64,000 nt of DNA from Salvelinus alpinus (Eukaryota > Chordata > Actinopteri > Salmoniformes > Salmonidae): assembly GCF_045679555.1 (NCBI RefSeq), contig NC_092120.1, positions 12,823,805 to 12,887,804 of the forward strand, given 5' to 3'. The position numbers and the translations under genes were made by a program. This document shows positions 1 to 12,900 of the stretch, piece after piece. Numbering within the stretch: the first letter of the stretch is position 1; each line of letters starts with the position of its first letter. The notes beneath the pieces are model-generated. The model was not told the DNA's origin. It saw nothing but the letters and a program-made list of their open reading frames with translations, and did not search any database.

Positions 1-12
1 CTGAAATTGTTC

Positions 13-3000
13 CTATTCTTCCCCAGATGACCTGGAGTCTCCCTCATCTTCAGAACCTTCAGAAGTAACATTCACACCCTCTACCACATCTCTACACACC
101 AGCTGCTTCACCTGTGAGGGCATCTGTTCGTCCTCTTCTTCAAGGGTGGAAGCTTTAGGTGTGTCACTGTCCATCTTTGTGTTCCAATTGGATTGTGGAT
201 TGTGGATTGTGGATTCCAAATCCACCCAGGATAGGTTATCAGCCAAGGCCAGGTTCTGATTGGGTAGCTCGGTCACATGGTCATATGGCTCATCCGGTTG
301 ATAGGGGGCTCCTGACTCCAGATTGGAACCCCAGAAGTTGCTGTGTACACCAGAGCTGAGGAAGCTGTGGCGGTCCCGGCCTTTGCTGTCAGTTTTGGAT
401 GATCTCTCTGAGTCTCTCTTGTGACCTGCAAAAGGATCTCCAGATTCCAGGTGTTTGTTTGGACTTTCTAAGACTTCCCATTTGTCTGTCTGAAGACATT
501 CATGACTTGCCTGATAGCTAGTGACCTCCTCTGCAGAATGTTCTATAAGAGCATTGCAATCCTCATAGTGAGAGACCGCCACATCTAACAAGTCTTCCTG
601 ATCTGCAGTTAGATTTGCTTCGTTGGCAGGTTGCAAATACTGGCTTGCATTTGGAGACTCATCATCTGTGCTGTTGGACTCTTCTATATCCGAGTTGTTC
701 ATATTGGTTTGACTCTCAGGCCTGCTGTTTAAACTGCTGTAGATAGAATGGCTTTCAGTGAAGTCTGCATGAGTCAGCATAGAAAGGTTCTGGTCATCCT
801 CTCCTTCTATTTTGTCTGGTACAGCTTCAGTTTCCAGTTCCCCATTGAAGACCTTACCTTGAGCCAAATATCCTGCTTTGGATATTTCTACTGAACTTTC
901 TCTAAGAGATGTGTGTTCAGGTGTCATTCGAATCCTAGAGTGCATTGAATACATAACCTCTGAGGAAATCCACTCTGGCTCAGATTGATTCAGTTTCTCT
1001 CCACCTGAGGGTATATACTCTGGCTCAGATTGATTCAGTTTCTCCCTACCTGAGGGTATATACTCTGACTTAGATTGATTCAGATCCTCTCCACCTGAGG
1101 GTATATACTCTGGCTCAGATTGATTCAGTTTCTCCCTACCTGAGGGTATATACTCTGACTTAGATTGATTCAGATCCTCTCCACCTGAGGGTATATACTC
1201 TGGCTCAGATTGATTCATTTTCTCGTCGTCTGAGGGTATATGGTCTTGCATGGATTGATACATTTTCTCTCCACCTGAAGCTATATACTCTTGCTCATAT
1301 TGATTCAGTTTCTCTTCGCCTGAAGGTATATTCTCTTGCTCAGACTGATTCAGTTTCTCTCCACCTGAAGGAATGTACTGATCTTCAGATTGATTCAGTT
1401 TCTCTCCGCCTAAAGGTATAGTCTCTTGCTCGGATTGATTCAGTTTCTCCCCACCTGAAGGTATATTCTCTTGCTCAGACTGATTCAGTTTCTCTCCACC
1501 TGAAGGAATGTACTGATCTTCAGATTGATTCAGTTTCTCTCCACCTAAAGGTATAGTCTCTTGCTCGGATTGATTCAGTTTCTCTTCGCCTGAAGGTATA
1601 TGCTCTTGCTCAGACTGATTCAGTTTCTCTTCGCCTGAAGGAATGTACTGATCTTCAGATTGATTCAGTTTCTCTCTGTCTGAAGGTATATTCTCTTGCT
1701 CGGATTGATTCAGTTTCTCTCTGTCTGAAGGTATATTCTCTTGCTCGGATTGATTGAGTTTCTCACTGCCTAAAGTTATACGCTCTTGCTGTGATTGATT
1801 CAGTTTTTCTCCGTTTGAAGGTATATACTTGGGCTCGGATTGATGAATTTTCTCTCTGTCTGAGGGTATATGTTCTTGCTCAGATTGATTCATGTTCTCT
1901 TTGCCTTGGGGTATATACTCTGTCACGGATTGATTCATTTTCTCTCCGCCTAAAGGTATATGCTCTTGCTGGGATTGATTCAGTTTCTCTCCGTTTGAAG
2001 GTATATGCTCTTGCTCAGATTTATTCAAATTCTCTCCTCCTGAAGTTATACACTCTGGCTCGGATTGATTCAGTTTCTCTCCGTCTGAGGGTATATACTC
2101 TTGTTCAGATTGATTTAGTTTCTCTCCGCCTAAAGGTATATTATCTTGCTCGGTGAGATTAAGTTTCTCTCCGTCTGAGGGTATATGTTTTTGCGCATAT
2201 AGATTCGGTTTCTCTCTGCCTGAAGTTATGTACTCTTGCTCGGATTGATTCAGTTTCTCGCCGCCTGAGGTCGTATGCTCTTGCTCAGATTGATTCAGTC
2301 TCACTGAGTGTATCTGGTCTACCTCCTCACTGTATAATATGTCTTGTGTCTGGGAAAGTTCAGTGTGAGACTCAATTTGAAGACTCAGTACTGACTCGCT
2401 CTCAATCATCTGCCCATTAAAGTGTTCACTGTAACTGGATATAGATAAATTCTCTAACTCTTGCTCCACCAATCTATCAATTATTTCTTCATTATAGTCC
2501 TCATCAGAGCACACCATGGAGTACTCTCCAGGTTCTGTAAGTTCCTCATAGGATTGTTCCTCTTCTGTCTTCTGAATCAACTGATCTACTGCATTCTCCT
2601 CATCATTCTCCTGTGTAGCATGCTCCTTTGTTTGGCTAGCATCCATGTCCTCTTGGTGAGTGGAGCCCATGTTACTTTCCTGATCTATGACATCCCCTTC
2701 TGACTCTTCATACAGATCCTCCATGGTGTCAAACTGTTTGGACTTGCCTTCGCCCCAGGTGCCTGTTCCTGTCTGGCAAACCTCCCTGTCCTCTTCACCA
2801 TCACTGGAGTCACTTTCTCCCATGTGTGAAGCCTGAGTGTTGGCATCCGTCTCGTCACTCTTGTAACGAATCAGGGGGTGTGTGTCGGCCAGTGTGTTGT
2901 CCTGAGCGTAGCTGTCACCTTCTAGCTCAGCCCTCCATGAAATAGAAGTATTTTGACAGTCGTTTGCCTCATCATGATCCTCTTTGTCATTGTCGGATAT

Positions 3001-6000
3001 ATTCAGTTTCTCTCTGCCTAAAGGTATATGCTCTTGCTCGAATTGATTCAGTTTCTCTACATTTGAAGGTATATACTCTTGATCAGACCCATTGGGTTGG
3101 GTTTCTCTGTTATTCCACATCTCTTCCTCTTTCATATTATCCTTTCCTTCTTTCCAATCATCCATTCTTTCTCCAATTCCACTCTCTTCATTGTATCCTC
3201 CCACTCTATCCCATTCATCATTTACATCCCCATTGGGGTGCAATGCATATTGTTCCTCACGTTTATTACACATATCATTTTCATCATCCCCTTTTGTGAA
3301 ATTTATGTCACCTTCCTCCACTCTTTCAACATGGTGAAATACCTCTTCTGACCAGTGAGAAGCTTGAGCAGATTCATATGAGATAATCGCCTCTCGGTTG
3401 AACTTATCGATTCTTTCTGTCACACAATTTTCCTTATTGAACCCTGCCAATCTTTCACAATCATCCTTACCATACCCATAGGGGCGCAATTCATCTTCCA
3501 ATTGCTCCTCATCTTTGTTAGACATATCATTTTCATCATCCTCTTTTGTGAGATTAATAACATCTTCCTCCACTCTTTTAACATGGTGAAATGCCTCTTC
3601 TGAACCGTGGGAGGCTTGAATAGATGCATAAGACATATTGTCCTCTTGGTTGAACTCTTTTGGCTTGTTGTAACTTTTCCCCGCCCCATACTCAAAAGCT
3701 TGACTGCTTGTGAAGGTCTCAAATGCATGTTCTAGCACTGATTTAGTTTCAGACTCCAAGCCTTCTTTTCCCACCCATTCAGTGTCTTTCCTTGCTGTTT
3801 CAAGATCTCTTTCCCCCAATGCATTCATGGGACCATAAGGCAGATCTAGTAGAGGTTCCTCTTTTTCAGAAGACATTTCAAAAGGTACATCATTATCATC
3901 ATTCGCTGAGAAAGCAGAATGTGCCCCTGTCACCGAACCTGCTCTCTCATAGCTCACTGAAGGGCTGTAGAGCTCTTGAGCATCAGTGCTGAACACAGTT
4001 GGCATACTGAAGCTGGTCTCAACCTGGTGACTCATGGCAGATTCCAGAACGGGTTTCTCTTCAGCAACCCAGGTTCTGACTATGTTCTGATCCTCTTCCT
4101 CCTTTTCTAAATCCCACATGGATTGTTCCTTATGGTCAGAACCAAGCCAAGATACAACATCAGCTCCTGCCTCTTCAGTGGGAGGTGAGAGAGGCTCAGC
4201 ATAGTTGACTTCTTCATGGACATCTTGGGGTCTGAAGTGGTCGACTGAAATTCCATCCTGTGGTACTTTGGGGTAAGGCGTTGACCAACTTACCTGCCGG
4301 TTGGACCCTAAGTCAAAGTTAACATGCTCTTCCTCTGTCTTTCGACAACTCTCAGGTGTTTCGTTCAGGGTTACCCGGTTTTGAGTCCAGATTGGTGATG
4401 CGGACATCATTGTTACATTGGATCGTGGGCTTGCTCTATGGAAGGTAGAGATGGGACTGATCATGTGACTGGTAGCCAGCTGTGTCTGGAAGCTTTGCTT
4501 AACCCCTCGAGAGCTGGGCACTCCATCTGTGAATGACATAGGAAGATTATTGAATAGGTAGACCAGGCATAATGGTAATGGGTAGGCCACAGGCCAGGGA
4601 CTATCATAGATAGACATCGATAAAGTTGAAATGACACTGACAATAATCTTGACAATACCAGGAAACATTCATCAATGCTTTGATTGCTTTTTGATTGCAA
4701 ATCTCTGCCTATTCCAAAATGTCTTCAGTTTTATCCTAGGGTTGACAGATCTCGAAATCCCATCCCAAAGGCAATATTAGGAGACATGTTCTCCTGAGGT
4801 TAGACAGTAATGGAAAGATATTGATCATGACTTCCTTCCCCTCGAGTCTGAATTACCGGAAAGCAAAGCCATATGGCTCAACGACCTTTGGGGACCCTCT
4901 TAGGTAGCTTGTGTTACAGAGCATGACGCGTCTAGCTCAGCCCCCTAACCAACCCACACCATCCCCCAGTCTTTTTGGTCTAATGTGATTATATACAGTA
5001 CAATACAGAGTCAGGACTCGCCTACCTTAAGGATAAGATAGATGCCTCTTGGTTTTGAGTAGAAGTATACAGTAACAGGAATACATGTCATGGAGGTGAT
5101 GGCTTTGACGCCTATCAATATCAAGTTGTATTACAACACAGTCACTGATATAGCTGGTTCTGCATGAAGTGATCATTTACCAGATGTGTAGGTACTCCTT
5201 AGCTGATTTGTTGAAGAGAAATCCCCCGTCAGACTTTCATTGTCCAGTAAAGCTCTGAAGGAAAATAACAGACATAGACAAATGAGAGAAGGATTCATGA
5301 AGGGAAAGTGATGTAATATGTTTTGCATCACTATCTAGAAAATCTTGTGTTTTGGTTAGAAGCAGCTTGAATACTAATGTGACGAATAACCAAGATCATT
5401 TTAGTTTGGCCGTACTAGGGGTTTTTCTAAAATAAGTGTCGTAGGGTGGGGTCAGAGGAGTGAAGTGGGAGGGCTTTTGTTGCCAACATGAGATCTGTTG
5501 TTATGGAAATGTGGGGATGACATTGTCATCTGCAGTGCACACCACTACCATCAATTCCCCCTCTCACATACTCACAGCCTAAAATACAGGCATGCACGCC
5601 CTGACATTCTGATTAGCACAAGCAGAACTAATACCATTTGTATTCACAGATGTGGACCATGCCCATTCCAACACACATTCAAACCAGCATCTCTAATGAA
5701 ACAATACTCTTAAATACTTATAAACTGGTGCACATGAATATCCCAATATGATCCCAGAATGACATTCCAAGTGTTGCTCAATGTGTTGTATTGCGTGTTG
5801 GGATGCACCGTGTAGGTGCAAAAAATATGAATTTGATGCATTTAGTAAATCTCTTTGAGACTTGCTCTCTGCTTCTCCCCCTGCCTCTTATTCCTGTTCC
5901 TCTAGACTCCCATGGCTCATACGTTGGTCATTCCCTGCTGATACCTTGGGGTCACTATGGAGGGGGAAGAGAAAAGCGCCACTATAGAGGCCCATATAAA

Positions 6001-8724
6001 GTTACCCTGCTCAAGACAGCCGAGACGGGCCTTTTCAAGGGGATGACCTTTAGGCCAGACGGCTGAGCCCTATTGGACAACAGGCCTTGGGCATCTACAT
6101 ATTGTTCCACATTCTCACAGGGGGAGGGGTGATGGGGCTCAGTCTGAACTTCCAGTTGAAAAGCCATCTTTGAATGTGATAAACTAGACGTCTAAATCAG
6201 CATGGACATGGGGCTAATAATGACGGCTTTCTCACAAATCGGTAGAAAGGTAAATAAAAGAAAAAGAACATGTTTGGAAAATAACTCTTGGAAAAGAAGG
6301 GGAAGATATTAGTGAAGATGGAATGAGTGGGACATTTGCCTCAATTTTCATATTCTGATCGACAGGCTTGAGGTGACGCTTTTATTTGAACCTTCCCACG
6401 CCTCTCTTACATAAAAAATGACACTACCTCTGATCCCCTTTGGCTGTGGGCCAATGGTCTTTCATGGCTTCCTCCCCTCGTCTCCTTTCCCTCTACAGCT
6501 GATGAGTAAAATAATTGGATGGATGGCCATCATAATACTTTCAACTGCCATGGTCTATCAGATCAGTGGTTGTGAAGAAAAACAGACAAGGAAAACAAGT
6601 TAAGACTGAAGTCCAACTTGAGATCCTTGTATGTAACTAATATTTTCAAGCAAAGCTCCAATTGACATTAATGCATGATTTACTAGTTACCCTTTAGCAT
6701 TTGGCCCAAAATGTCTATAGATTAGTGCTAAAGGTATGATGAGGGAGGTACTGTAGCATCTGATATATGTACTGTGACATGTACAGTACCTGTATGTGGC
6801 CACCTCCATGCCTAGAGACATCTTCAGCTGCACCAGACCCCTACTTTCTGTCAGGAGAGCGTCAATCTGATTTCCCAGTGCCCCCTTCTCCATCTCCAAC
6901 ACCTCCAGATGGGCCTGAGGAACAGGAAAAGGGAAGAGAGTTGATTAGAAATAGCATTGATGTCATCCAACAATAGCACATGAACTATAGCACATGTATT
7001 GAAGGCACTGAATTATGGTTCCTGGTCCCATGTCCAGAGCCTATGCCCAGCATAGAACATAGAATGTTTAATGTTGTGTTCCCTGCATCTTATGGTTGGG
7101 CCCCAGTGTGGATTTTTGACCTTTCTAGACAAATGATGACCTGGAACTAATTCCCTGAGCCCCAGCCTATGCAGAGTCCAATATGCTGTTTCTGTCCAAA
7201 CATTTCATTAGCATTTCAAATGAAAGGGAGCACAATATAAGCCTTCTCAGCGATACTGCGTTGGTGTGTTTCTTTGTCATAGATATCATCAGACTCATTT
7301 GGACAAAAACACCTCTGTGTGTTTTCATAAAATGACCATCTTTTCCCCGTTTATATTTTGGGCCATGTCCATTTGAAAAACGTTCTGCTATGACTGACAT
7401 TTCAAACGTTTTGTTTTGCTCTGGTTTTCTCAACTGGAAGCAGCTTTAGCTGTCTCAATTAACTGGCAAAATACACAACAAGCACATTGTCAATTGTCTT
7501 TGGACTGAAGTCATTTGAAGGTCCTAAATCCCACACAGCAGTCACATTCAGACAACACACTCAAGACATTTTAAAGAATGTATGATTATTCAAGCGTCAC
7601 TCAATATGGAATTTAATAGTATGGTTAGTATGGTTAGGAATCTCACTTTTTTGTCTCAGTTCAGGTTCAGGTGAACAGGAGTTCTAAATAGTCTAATTGA
7701 TACTGTTATATGATTGCATTGGCAAATTACACTGTTATAACAAAGTTACCTATGAGATACTGACATGAATAAACCCACACCCATAAATATGCCCACACCA
7801 AAGATCAAGGTCGGCTACTTTAACTGTTCTTACCTGCAGGTTTTGTATCTCTTGCCTCTCCCTGTCTCTCTGTTTGGCCACACTCCTCTCCAGATACTGC
7901 CTTCTATCCTGGACTGATTGCAGCTCATTCTCCAGGGCCTTAAGTTTCAGCTGGCTCTCAATTTTCTCCTGGCCCACCTGGGCCAACCGGGTTCTGGCCT
8001 GGTTTAGAGACTCGTCCAGGCTGTCTACCTGGCCCTGAAACACCATGGCCGCCTCATGCCACGCCCTGACAGCCATCTGGGAGTACTCCTCACCCAGGTC
8101 CTGGAGGCTGAGCAGCTGGGTGCCCGTTTGGGATGGAGGGGGTGGCAGTGCAGGTCTGACTTGGATTAGTGTACCCTGGAAGCCGGCAACATCTTCCTGG
8201 TGGGTTTGTATCTGGAACTGGATTTGTTTCTCTAGCTGGCTCACCTTCTCTCTTAACCAGATCTGAGCCCTCCTCTCCTCCTCCATCTCCTTCCTGCTGT
8301 CTGCCAGCTTCTTCTTCACCTCCCCATGGGCGTCCGCCTCCCACTGTCTCTGCAGCCCCAGGACTTGGAGCTCCTCACCCAGGCTCCCTAGCTCCAGCTC
8401 CACCCGGTCCTTCTCCCTCCAGGCTTCCTCCACCTCCTGCCTGGCCAGGCTCAGCTTGTCTTCCAGGCCCATCCGCCCCCCCTGGCCGCAGCCCCTCAGT
8501 GCCTGGAGCTCCTGGCATAGTAGCGTGTTCTCCTCCTCCAGCAGCCTCACTCGGCCCAGGTAGGTCTCCAGGCGCTGGTTGAGGTTCAGCATCTGGAGCT
8601 TGTTGTCGGTCCGGTGGCTGTGGTGGTGTCGGAGGCTGTGAAGCTCCATGTCAGAGAGAGAGGACAGATAGTGATGCTGGTTGAGTAAAGAGGGCCTCAC
8701 TCTGGAGTGAGCAGTTTCTGTCAA
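13..8724 (-). CDS. nes: Nestin, class VI intermediate filament protein (complete, 4 exons)
   Basis: Nestin is a cytoplasmic intermediate-filament protein of neural and muscle progenitors that co-assembles with vimentin-type partners. Exons on the minus strand: 8724-7834, 6914-6790, 5254-5181, 4526-13 (stop 15-13). All junctions are GT-AG and in frame, giving 1867 aa. Residues 1-43 are a short head. The rod begins with LNQRLETYLGRVRLLEEEN and ends across exons 2-3 with KMSLGMEVATYRALLDNE (328-344), the intermediate-filament end motif. The small central exons of 125 and 74 nt followed by one giant tail exon match the nestin gene plan as I know it. The tail (about 1500 aa) is very acidic and repetitive. 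The start is the only Met ahead of the rod in this frame. Introns 1-3 (6915-7833, 5255-6789, 4527-5180) show no coding sequence. The tail does not align by eye to any other protein; identity rests on the rod, exon plan and neighbourhood. Confidence 0.9.
952..2301 (-). repeat. 45-bp coding minisatellite in the nestin tail (about 30 units)
   Basis: About thirty tandem 45-bp units encode a 15-residue repeat with consensus KLNQSEQEYIPSGGE. N-Q-S, I-P and the closing E are nearly invariant; positions 6-9 vary (EQEH, EDQY, EPEY, KSEY). Two further units lie apart near 2995-3095. Frame is kept throughout. Sub-arrays show higher-order periods of 135 bp (units EDQY, EQEN, EQET in order) and 90 bp (KSEY then EPEY). 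Confidence 0.93.
3160..3645 (-). repeat. Duplicated block of about 75-80 residues in the nestin tail
   Basis: Two adjacent blocks of about 240 bp (3398-3645 and 3160-3395) encode related acidic segments. Both run S-x-x-x-QASH-x-SEE-x-FHHV-x-RVEE, then a DDENDM-x-NK motif, an EEQ, and a G-x-N-x-E element. They share roughly half or more of their residues, which indicates an older in-frame tandem duplication, distinct from the 45-bp array. Confidence 0.75.
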
Positions 8725-9991
8725 TGTGTGTGAGGTGCTGATTGGGTCTATCTCTCCAAGCCTGTGTGTGGGGGTCAGAATGTGCTGTGAGGCTGCTTGC
8801 CTCCTGTAGTGTGACCGCTGGTGAGATACTCTCCTTTCATACTGGAATTAATGCAGGGGGAGGGCAGAGGGGAAGAAAAGGGAGGAGGGATGGAGAGGAG
8901 AGGGAGGAGGGAGTGAGCAGTGATGTCATTTAGGGGTTAACTCTAGCACTGCTGGAATGTCTTCTGCTTCTTATTCACAGGTTGAAATTCACATTTTGAT
9001 TGAATGATTTCTGTTATCTCTCTACAAGTACATATTCAGTTATTTTTATGAAATCATGTATTTCTTTACACCAGTTTTTTTTCCTGATACACACATATTG
9101 TGCGTAATTGTGAGACTACTGAATGTAATATGTAAGGCTAAATGCAATAGCATGAATACAATACTCTATGATGAATACACTTGACAGGAAGCCTAGAGGA
9201 AACCTTTATATTTGTACTAAGACAACTCCGATTGTCACACGTGATGTAGGTTTAGAAATTATAGGCTAAATCAATCTAATTAGATCATTGATTGACTTAA
9301 TAAAGGATAGACTACCATCTTGATTAAAAAAGTGATGTAGCTACTTTTCAGATCAATTTTGGCCTCACTACTACCATCTGGTGACAGTATTTCGACATTG
9401 CCCCACGTCTACATGGTAACAAGACTTCAACCTCGATCCTATGGTTGAAGTGAAGATCTATTACAGACAAATGAGAAACGCATTACAACATTTTCTGAAG
9501 TCTCAGCAAATCAGGGTATTAAATTTAACTTGTAAACCAGTCAACCACAATGTGGATTGGCCAACTTCTCAAAAAACTTCTCAATCAACCACTGACAAGA
9601 GGGTATGGCAAGTCTTCAGAGGTATCCTCACACTAAAACAAGTGAGCAGAGAATGAGAGACACTCCGATTTCTATTTCTGTACAAAACTATTTCTGTTTT
9701 CCATTCAAAGTTGTAGGCCAATGGTTTTCCATATAGATTTTCACATTGAGTAGTGCAGTGCCATTCAGTACCGTCATGACAGTACCACCATGGCACGTCA
9801 ACACGACTTCCTCTTCTTAGTCAGATGGAAACAGTGAAATTGTTGTCTGACATGAGTAACGCAAACCAGAGTCAAAGCAGAAGTACTAATACAGGTCCTA
9901 ATAGGGATATAAGAAACAGGGACCACCATAACATATAGTTCAACACTGGGTAAGGTTTATCTGTACACACTGTTGACAACAAGTCTAAAGG
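8725..9991. other. Nestin 5' flank and lectin promoter-side intergenic region
   Basis: This gap lies between the divergent nes and lectin starts. The first 250 bp should hold the nes 5' UTR and promoter; a purine-rich stretch (8850-8920) is visible but no clear TATA box. From about 9000 onward the sequence resembles 19037-20221 upstream of the second lectin copy, so it belongs to the duplicated unit. No coding sequence is seen. Confidence 0.6.
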
Positions 9992-12900
9992 ATGGCAGAA
10001 GAGCTGCATTATTCTACCGTGGTTTTCAAGAATCCCATCGTTTCTTTGCCGAAAGGTGGGTCTTGGCCTTTCTTTCTCATCTCTTCATTAATGTCACTGT
10101 CTTTTAGTTAACAAAAAATGTTATAGACTGAAGACTAACAACCACAATTATTTGTGAAAATTCAAATTGGAGGGTGCTTAAAGAAAGTGAGCCAGATATG
10201 GCAGCTATTTATGCTGAATCATGTTCATGTTTTTTTGTCTTTGATGGCAAATCTACTCTGCCATTATGTGTTAATCAAATATCTTCAGTTAAATCAAGTA
10301 AAAATTACATTCTTAACCCATTTAATCCCATGGGTCACAATAGCCGGAAAAAATAGGTTTGTGTGTAGATTGAGGAGGGAAAAAACGATTGACTCCATTT
10401 TAGATTAAGGCTGTAAAGTAACAAAACGTGGTTAAAGTCAAGGGGTCTGAAACTTTCTGTATAAACTCAATTAGTGTAATAACTGAACAAATATTTAATG
10501 TCAACAGGTTTGTTTACTGTCTCTTGCACAATGATATTTCTTCGTGTTGGTATTTGGGCTGAGATGCATGTAGATCTGGAATGGAATGGAAGAATGACGC
10601 CAGAGGGGATGGCTGATGTTTTCCGGGTACCTAACCAATTGTGCTATTTTGTGTGTTTTTTCGCATTGTTTGTAACTTATTTTGTACCTAATGTTGATGC
10701 TACCGTCTCTTATGACTGAAAGAGCTTCTGGATATCAGAACAGAGATTACTCACCTCGAACTGGATGAAGATTTTTTCTTTAATGAGTCTGACGCGAAGG
10801 ATATAATGCTGCTCCTGGACAAGGCCCAAATCCCTGTCATTCGCATGAAGGAAATAAGGAAATACAGGGGGTGCGGATCAGGGTGCCTTGTGACAATTCG
10901 TTTGCGAGTGGGTAACCGGCCTCTACCATCCGTTCTATTGGCCAACGTTCAATCACTGGAGAATAAACTGGATGAGCTCAGTTCAAGACTATCCTACCAA
11001 CAGGACATTAAAAACTGTAATATCTCATGTTTCAGCGGGTCGTGGCTGAACGACGACACAGATAATATACAGTTGGCTGGGTTTTCTGTGCATTGGCAGG
11101 ACAGAACAGCTATGTCCGGGAAGACGAGGGGTGGGGGTGAGGGTGTGTGTCTATTTGTCAATAACAGCTAGTGCGTGGTGTCGAATAGAGAGTAGCTTAT
11201 GAGTACCTCATGATAAACTATCTACCAAGAGAGTTTTCATCTACATTTTTCGTAGCTGTTTATTTACCACCACAAACCGACGCTGGCACTAAGAGCGCAC
11301 TCAACGAGCTGTAAAAGGCTGTAAGCAAACAAGAAAATGCTCATCCAAAATTGTCGCTCCTAGTAGCCATGGACTTTAATGCAGGCAAACCTATATCCGT
11401 TTTACCTTATTTCTACCAGCATGTCATATGTTCAACCAGAGAGAAAAAAAGACCACCTTTACTCCACAAACAGAGACGTGTACAAAGCTCTCCCTCGTCC
11501 TCCATTTGGCAAATCTGACCATAATTCCATCCTCCAAATTCCAGCTTACAAGCAAAAACTAAAGCAGGAAGTACCAGTGACTCGCTCAATACGGAAGTGG
11601 TCAGATGACACGAATGCTACAGGGACTGTTTTGCTACCACAGACTGGAATATGTTCTGGGATTTATCCAATGGCATTGAGGAGTATACCACCTCAGTCAC
11701 CGGCTTCATCAATAAGTGTATCGATGACGTCATCCCCACAGGGACCATACGTACATATCCCAACCAGAAGCCACGCAAAATCTGCATCGAGCTAAAGGCT
11801 AGAGTCATCAGACTCTGATGTTCGTCTGATGTGACAGGGCTTGCAAACTATTGCGGACTACAAAGGGAAACCCAGCCACAAGCTGACACGAGCCTACCAG
11901 ACGGGATAAATGCCTTTTATGCTCGCTTCGAGGCTAGCAATACTGAAGCATGCACGAGAGCACCAGCTGTTCCGGACAACTGTGTGATCAAGCTTTCCGT
12001 AGACTCACTGTTCATCCACGACTGCGTGGCCAAGCACAACTCCAACACCATCATTAAGTTTGCTGACGACACAACGGTGGTAGGCCTGATCACCGACAAC
12101 AATGAGACAGCCTAGAGGACGGAGGTCAGAGTCCTGGAAGTGTGGTGCCAGGACAACAACCTCTCCCTCAACGTGAGAAAGACAAAGGAGATGATCGTGG
12201 ACTACAGGAAAAGGAGGGCTGTAGTGGAGCGAGTCGAGAGCTTCAAGTTCCTTGGTGTTCACATCACGAACAAACTATCATGGTCCAAACACACCAAGAA
12301 AGTAATGAAGAGGGCATGACAATGCCTTTTCCCCCTCAGGAGACTGAAGAGATTTGCCATGGGTCCCCAGATCCTCAAAAAGTTATACAGCTGCACCATC
12401 GAGAGCATCCTGACCAGTTGCATCACTGCCTGGTATGGCAACTGCTCGGCATCCCACCGTAAGGCGCTACAGAGGGTAGTGCGTATGATCCAGTACATCA
12501 CTGGGGCCAAGCTTCCTGCCATCCAGGACCTATATACTAGCCGGTGTCAGAGGAAGGCCCAAAACATTGTCAAAGATTCCAGCCACCCAAGTCATAGACT
12601 GTTCTCTCTGCTACCGCACAGCAAGCGGTACCGGAGCGCCAAGTCTAGGTCCAAAAGGCTTCTTATCAGCTTCTACCCCCAAGCCATAACACTGCTGAAC
12701 AATTAATAAAATGGCCACCCGGACTATTTGCATTGACCCCCCCCTTTGTTTTTACACTACTGCTACTCGCTGTTTATTGTCTATTCATAGTCACTTTACC
12801 CCTACCAGTGTTATACCACTGTACTGTGAGTTTATCTATGAAATTATTAGAAATTATTAAGTGATTACAGGTCAGAGGTCACAGGACTAAGATATGCAAA

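Noticed and set aside
952-2301. Regular 45-bp repeats resembling a CRISPR array
   Set aside because: No spacers separate the units, the frame is open throughout, and the repeats code for the nestin tail.
8090-8582. Pro-rich open frames opposite nestin exon 1
   Set aside because: They are antisense shadows of the GC-rich rod-coding sequence, with no start context or domain.
10806-12706. Open frames in lectin intron 1 as separate genes
   Set aside because: They are fragments of LINE endonuclease and reverse transcriptase.
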